NCBI GenBank assembly: GCA_002428895.1
Contig: DIYC01000013.1
Coordinates: forward strand, 1 to 9,091
Length of the DNA stretch: 9,091 nt
Source of the DNA: Burkholderiales bacterium UBA6064
GTDB lineage: Bacteria; Pseudomonadota; Gammaproteobacteria; Burkholderiales; Burkholderiaceae_B
Direction of reading: 5' to 3'
In this document: positions 5,623-9,091 of the stretch, one piece after another
Layout of the letters: every line of letters begins with the position of its first letter
How positions within the stretch are numbered: the first letter of the stretch is position 1
Translations under genes and position numbers: made by a program
The notes under the pieces: generated by a model
The model's input: only the letters and a program-made list of their open reading frames with translations
Database searches by the model: none
Told to the model about the DNA's origin: nothing

Positions 5623-7983
5623 TCAACAATCATAGTCGATACCCGAGTTTCTTATGTGTTCGGCAATAACTAGTTCAGGGTTTTTTTCAACAATGATGAT
5701 GTTTTCCGGGCTGCCAAGCTGTGTGTGTTTTATGGCTTCTGTTAATCCAGCCCACTTGTTTACATCTTCCTTGAGTGTATCTATGGTCTTTCCTGTGGTG
5801 GCCGAAAGGCTATCCAAAAAGATCTCAAACCAGTCATTATTACGGGAATTGATTGCAATGTTTGCTTTGAGTGAAACAGCTTTCCTATCTTCCTCACAAA
5901 GGGTTAAGTTTGTATGTTTAATCAGTTTGTGAATGATTTCAGTGTAATGTGACATGCGCAACATTCCGGAAATTACTTCGCGCCAAGTAAGTAAAGGCCT
6001 TGTTTTGAGTGCTGCCGGAATAAATTCAGATAATCGTAGGCACATTCTCCCAATAAATAAGGCAGCATATTGCGCATTTATTGGCAAGTTAGTGGCAAGC
6101 ACAGTGTGTGCTCCAAGGCCTAAAACCGAGGTGGCAACTGAGTTATGTGAGCCGTCGATGGGTTGGCTGTCACAGGCGCTAAACATAACAATTGGCGGCA
6201 TTTTAATTTTATCTTTTAGGTTCCAAGTGTTCAAAGGGGTGCCGCCAATTACTAGTGTTCCCATCCCCAGTGTTTTATCAAACTGACCATGGCAATCAAA
6301 TATTACAATGGCTCCGTGGTAGTCGTTTAAAGCTTTGATAAATTCAATTTCATTTTCAACATCAATTACTCGATAGTTTAACTTTTGTTTCGTTTCGGTT
6401 TTTGAGAACATCTGAATCGCATCTACTAAAAGCGGTTTGAGCCTGTCATTAGGTGAAAAAGAGCGAATAATGAGAATTTCTTCGAAGCTTTTCTTCTCAA
6501 GAATTAAAGGGGGTGTGGTGCACTGCTGCAAAAAAAGATTCCCGGGTAGTGGGCTAATGCGTGATACGTCATAGCGAAGCGTCAATGGAAGTTCATTTTT
6601 TGGCAATAGTTCGATTGGAAAGTCACATACGAGCTTCATGCCTTCAATTTGTCCTGTGCCTGATGGTGCATCAATACGTTGTAAAAATTCTGGGGCAATA
6701 GCTGATCGCATTTTTTGCCCTAATTTAATGATTAGGCGAGAGGTTTTCCACTCAGTGCTTCGCCCTTTTTCCGACCTGACGCAGTCTGCTATCGTTTTTA
6801 AATCGCCACGGATGTAATTAAGTTTAGGTTCAAGACGAATGACAGGGGTTAATGTGGCTGAAGCAAGCATTGATAAACCTGCAGTAAACGCTTTCATATC
6901 CATTGCCCTAAGTTCATTAATTGTTTTTTGAAAATCACCTAACAAAGGTTGATTAAAGTCGTCTAATTCAATTTCATTAAAGTAAGTTTCTGCTTGCACG
7001 ATATTTTTGAATGCACGGCGGACGTCTTTTCGCTCTTCTGGGTTTGTTTTTTGGATGTAAGTGCGCCAGTATTTATAATGTGCCCAGTAAACGCTTGGTA
7101 CCGCTAAAATATAACGATTGTCACAAGAAGGGTTTTGTGTTTGAGTTAATAAGGCCTCGCGCAATTTGCTCACGGCATCAGCACTTTCGCATATTCTACT
7201 AATATAGTTCTTAGGGCTAATTTTGCCCGTCATGATTGGTTCGCTTATTGGTTTCTTCTTGTACACGTAGTAACCAAATGCTTTTAAAGCTATTTCGTTT
7301 GGTATAACTACGTTGTGGAGGCCTGCTGGGAGTGGATGCTTTTTAGGGCGAACCAATGGTGCTGTCGAGGTAATTTTTTTTGCTTCGTTTGCAAATGAAC
7401 CCCAACTTTTATCGTTGGCCAATTCGTTAATGGCTTTTTTCGTATACTTTATAATACCGTTTGAAATTAAGTTACCCATTACTATGCGGTTATCACTTTG
7501 AATTGCCGATGCATGAAGAATCGGTATGCCAACTTCTTTAATAATCAAGTCAACCTTATCTGCTATTGATTTTTCGTTTGTCAAGATGACATGAAAAGGG
7601 GTGCCAGACATCTGAAGTGCTTCTTTGATTGAATTTATATTGACTGGGGTAATCAAAGGCCAGGCCCTTCTATAAAGCCTATGTAGCAGCATGTTACTGC
7701 GATTCGTGTAAGGTTCACGAATATCTGCAGGGAGACCTGCTGCGATCATTAAAGGCCCTGCTGCAGCAAGCAGGCCCGGTGTATAGTGGCCTAACAGGCT
7801 TATTTCTTCCAGTTTTTGCGGATCATGTGGGACCCAATAAAAAATTTTAAACCGTCGTTCCTTTGCGATCATTAGTGAAAGAGCCTCACTTACTTCTGAC
7901 GGGGGTTCTGGATAGGTCTGTTCGCCGTTATTAAGTGTTTTGCTTAATATTCTCCGTTTGCTTCTCTTTCTTCTCTTCACCAT
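5623..7983 (-). CDS. CHAT-domain (caspase-like) protease with large unrecognised N-terminal region
   Basis: This 786-residue protein ends in a CHAT domain, a clan CD cysteine peptidase related to caspases and separase. The catalytic dyad is visible as H565 in IFDCHGQF (561-568) and C604 in MFSACDSQP (600-608), each at the end of a hydrophobic strand. They are followed by GLGAHTVLATNLPINAQYAALFIGRM (622-647), the typical post-Cys helix. The preceding pseudo-caspase part is seen as CDFPIELLPKNELPLTLRYD (453-472) with VSRISPLPGNL (473-483). Residues 1-15 are strongly basic; residues about 45-440 match no family I know and show no obvious TPR or STAND ATPase motifs. No signal peptide or membrane segment is seen, so it is cytoplasmic. 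ATG 7983 has AGGT (7990-7993) 6 bases upstream. CHAT proteases act as effectors in bacterial defence (for example with gasdermins or type III-E CRISPR), usually cleaving a partner; no such known partner gene is present here. The HEPN-like fragment follows 146 bases downstream. Confidence 0.85.
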   Translation of the reverse strand: MVKRRKRSKRRILSKTLNNGEQTYPEPPSEVSEALSLMIAKERRFKIFYWVPHDPQKLEEISLLGHYTPGLLAAAGPLMIAAGLPADIREPYTNRSNMLLHRLYRRAWPLITPVNINSIKEALQMSGTPFHVILTNEKSIADKVDLIIKEVGIPILHASAIQSDNRIVMGNLISNGIIKYTKKAINELANDKSWGSFANEAKKITSTAPLVRPKKHPLPAGLHNVVIPNEIALKAFGYYVYKKKPISEPIMTGKISPKNYISRICESADAVSKLREALLTQTQNPSCDNRYILAVPSVYWAHYKYWRTYIQKTNPEERKDVRRAFKNIVQAETYFNEIELDDFNQPLLGDFQKTINELRAMDMKAFTAGLSMLASATLTPVIRLEPKLNYIRGDLKTIADCVRSEKGRSTEWKTSRLIIKLGQKMRSAIAPEFLQRIDAPSGTGQIEGMKLVCDFPIELLPKNELPLTLRYDVSRISPLPGNLFLQQCTTPPLILEKKSFEEILIIRSFSPNDRLKPLLVDAIQMFSKTETKQKLNYRVIDVENEIEFIKALNDYHGAIVIFDCHGQFDKTLGMGTLVIGGTPLNTWNLKDKIKMPPIVMFSACDSQPIDGSHNSVATSVLGLGAHTVLATNLPINAQYAALFIGRMCLRLSEFIPAALKTRPLLTWREVISGMLRMSHYTEIIHKLIKHTNLTLCEEDRKAVSLKANIAINSRNNDWFEIFLDSLSATTGKTIDTLKEDVNKWAGLTEAIKHTQLGSPENIIIVEKNPELVIAEHIRNSGIDYDC

Positions 7984-8056
7984 AAGTTGACCTATAACAA
8001 ATCATCAGTTCAATGGGGTAGTTTTTTGGCTAAAAATCCAAGCATGACACAATGTA

Positions 8057-8084
8057 ATTAAAAACCGTATTGCTGTTTTTTCAA
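8057..8084 (-). promoter_or_regulatory. Weak candidate sigma-70 promoter for the CHAT gene
   Basis: On the minus strand TTGAAA (complement of 8079-8084) and TTTAAT (complement of 8057-8062) are spaced 16 bases apart, giving a predicted leader of about 70 bases before ATG 7983. The -10 box lacks the important second-position A, and the region is AT-rich enough to give such matches by chance. Confidence 0.22.
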
Positions 8085-8181
8085 TATCTTTTTAATGTTT
8101 TGTTAATTTATTAGCTATTACGTCACAGAATAATATGTTGAGGAAACTAGTTTTAAGACTTTTTTTGTTGTTTAGGGGTTG

Positions 8182-8201
8182 CTCTAGAATCCCTTCTAGA
8201 G
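8182..8201. promoter_or_regulatory. Dyad upstream of the CHAT gene, possible operator
   Basis: CTCTAGA (8182-8188) and TCTAGAG (8195-8201) form a perfect 7-bp inverted repeat around ATCCCT. It lies about 200 bases before the CHAT start. No U-tract follows on either strand, so it is not terminator-like; a protein-binding dyad is possible but unproven. Confidence 0.3.
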
Positions 8202-8338
8202 GAAAGTGTACGCTTATGTTCAATTTGAGAAAAATCAACATAAATGTATAAATTTATTGTCGAGGTGATTTTGGTCTGCAAGTTAACAAGGACTACTGAG
8301 TGGGTGGGGTTAGACAAAATAATGGACAAACGATCGCT

Positions 8339-8361
8339 CTAAAGTAACTTTTTTACTTTAG
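8339..8361 (+). promoter_or_regulatory. Stem-loop abutting the orfA ribosome binding site
   Basis: CTAAAGTAA (8339-8347) pairs perfectly with TTACTTTAG (8353-8361) over a 5-base loop. The right arm includes the first two bases of the AGGA (8360-8363) that serves ATG 8371. In several insertion sequences a hairpin in read-through transcripts hides the transposase ribosome binding site; this arrangement could act likewise, though only part of the site is paired. Confidence 0.4.
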
Positions 8362-8370
8362 GATATGAAG

Positions 8371-8658
8371 ATGAAAAAAACAACCACACCCCAAAAAAAA
8401 GAACACTGCGTTAACTATGCCATTGCACATCCTGAGCGCAGCTTAAGCGCACTGGCCAAAGAGTTTGATGTTGGTTACTCAACACTTGTAAAATGGGTCA
8501 AACAAGCCCGCGATAAGGGTTTGGCTGGTGCTGAGCGTCAACTTAGCGAGGAACAACTTGAAATTCAACGCCTTCGAAAAGAAAATGCACGCCTTCGGGA
8601 AGTCAATGAAATCATAAAAAAGGCGCATGTGTACTTCGTCAACAATCCAAGTCGATGA
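8371..8658 (+). CDS. IS3-family OrfA (helix-turn-helix protein)
   Basis: OrfA is the DNA-binding part of the IS3 transposase. From ATG 8371 it is 95 residues. It contains KKEHCVNYAIAHPERSLSAL with AKEFDVGYSTLVKWVKQARD, a classical helix-turn-helix, and a leucine-zipper-like segment from about EEQLEIQRLRKENARLREVN used for multimerisation. ATG 8371 is preferred to ATG 8365 because AGGA at 8360-8363 is 7 bases from the former but only 1 from the latter. The stop TGA at 8656-8658 overlaps the orfB start (ATGA). Near the 3' end the slippery heptamer A_AAA_AAG (8616-8622) allows a -1 shift into the orfB frame, making the OrfAB transposase. The frame is intact and normal in length for the family. 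Confidence 0.9.
   Translation: MKKTTTPQKKEHCVNYAIAHPERSLSALAKEFDVGYSTLVKWVKQARDKGLAGAERQLSEEQLEIQRLRKENARLREVNEIIKKAHVYFVNNPSR
8616..8622 (+). promoter_or_regulatory. Programmed -1 ribosomal frameshift site (A_AAA_AAG)
   Basis: The heptamer AAAAAAG is phased exactly as A_AAA_AAG in the orfA reading frame (codons ATA 8614, AAA 8617, AAG 8620). A -1 slip enters the frame of orfB, which stays open from there through ATG 8655. This is the known mechanism for producing the OrfAB fusion transposase in the IS3 family. Confidence 0.8.
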
Positions 8659-9091
8659 GGTACACTTTTATGAAAGAACAAGTCAAAAATTACAGGCCTG
8701 CTGCCCTTTATGAAGCCTTAGATATTAAACCCAGTGGCTATTACTCCTGGCTTAAGCGCTTGAAAACGCCGAATGAAATAGATGTAGCGACAAAAAATGC
8801 ATTTGAGTTTCATAAAAAACGAGCAGGCGCACCCTGTTTGACAGAAGATGTAATCAAAGCACTTGGCAGGCCTATTAGCGTAAGAACAGTGGGGCGATCA
8901 CTGGCACGGCAACAACTGAGATGCCGCAGGAAGAAGCAGTTTAAAGTGACAACCGATTCCAAACATCGTTTGAAGGTTGCCCCTAATATTCTGAAAAGAC
9001 AGTTTGATGTTGATAAACCGAACAAAGTCTGGGTCTCTGATATGACGTATTTAAAAACGCTTCAAGGCTGTGTAGTAGCTTAGACTTGATC
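8655..9091 (+). pseudogene. IS3-family OrfB (DDE transposase), broken near the window edge
   Basis: OrfB carries the catalytic rve/DDE integrase core of the IS3 transposase. Present are the HTH_21-type region YEALDIKPSGYYSWLKRL (19-36), RAGAPCLTEDVIKALG (56-71), SVRTVGRSLARQQLRCRRKK (75-94), and the start of the catalytic core NKVWVSDMTYLKTLQG with the first catalytic Asp. After that Gly the frame reads CVVA and stops at TAG 9081-9083, whereas family members continue with a GWxYL...LDL block. Adding one base after GGCTG (9066-9070) would continue as GW and bring TTA GAC TTG ATC (LDLI, 9080-9091) into frame, so a one-base deletion is the simplest explanation. The second Asp and the Glu would lie beyond the window. 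It overlaps the orfA stop by ATGA. Broken status rests on a few codons at the very edge. Confidence 0.75.

Larger units (their letters stand above)
7984..8300. other. AT-rich spacer upstream of the CHAT gene
   Basis: About 317 bases without a credible coding frame on either strand. It should contain the CHAT promoter (minus strand) and separates it from the IS3-family element. It holds two dyads: CTCTAGA/TCTAGAG (8182-8188 and 8195-8201, 6-base loop) and TTATGTT/AACATAA (8214-8220 and 8237-8243). No RNA gene is recognisable. Confidence 0.6.
8301..9091 (+). mobile_element. IS3-family insertion sequence, left part (continues or ends beyond window)
   Basis: The orfA/orfB pair with an A_AAA_AAG slip site is the signature of the IS3 family. 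The left end is not defined with certainty; a TG-starting stretch at about 8301-8330 containing GGTTAGACAAAATAATGGACA is in the right place and has the GGACA-like pattern common in IS3 terminal repeats. The right end lies outside the window. OrfB is interrupted at 9081-9083, so the copy may be inactive. Confidence 0.72.

Noticed and set aside
5654..6286. Plus-strand open frames of about 90-110 codons opposite the CHAT gene
   Set aside because: They are antisense to clearly coding sequence including the catalytic region and have no recognisable motif.
5048..7983. Gasdermin-CHAT or type III-E CRISPR (Craspase) system
   Set aside because: No gasdermin-like pore-forming protein, no Cas gene and no CRISPR repeats are visible; the neighbouring small protein is helical and HEPN-like.

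Overview
The window looks like a chromosomal segment of a low-GC betaproteobacterium, probably of the Burkholderiales. The evidence is gene order and protein type: the tail of a probable aroK, then aroB, then dgt in a tight co-directional run, an order known from that group. AroB and Dgt are intact and carry all expected motifs. No organism name can be given from the sequence alone.

Layout. Positions 1-2328 hold the conserved housekeeping block (aroK tail, aroB, dgt). Positions 2329-3165 hold a spacer with inverted repeats, a small SLT-type lytic transglycosylase without a signal peptide, and a pair of strong stem-loops in the convergent gap. Positions 3163-3762 (minus) encode a pRiA4b ORF-3 family protein. 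Positions 4007-5476 hold a damaged region: an unrecognised minus-strand gene lacking its 5' end, a 5' fragment of an IS66-family insertion sequence (left end GTAAGCG, tnpA, and a tnpB interrupted by a stop and then cut off), and a minus-strand gene lacking its 3' end. The latter carries a HEPN-type RNx4H motif as its last surviving residues. Positions 5623-7983 (minus) encode an intact 786-residue protein with a C-terminal CHAT (caspase-like) protease domain. Positions 7984-8300 are an AT-rich spacer with dyads. From about 8301 to the window end lies an IS3-family element with orfA, a classical A_AAA_AAG frameshift site, and an orfB that is broken near the window edge.

Interpretation. The first 2.3 kb is core metabolism; the remainder behaves like an accessory island inserted or decayed next to dgt. 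The most interesting part is the co-directional minus-strand series of CHAT protease, HEPN-like protein and unknown protein. CHAT proteases and HEPN RNases are both recurrent effectors in prokaryotic defence and programmed-death systems, so this may be a CHAT-based defence locus whose downstream genes were destroyed by an IS66 insertion plus deletion. The domain and motif calls rest on the sequence; the functional pairing is inference. The ~440-residue N-terminal part of the CHAT protein matches no family I recognise.
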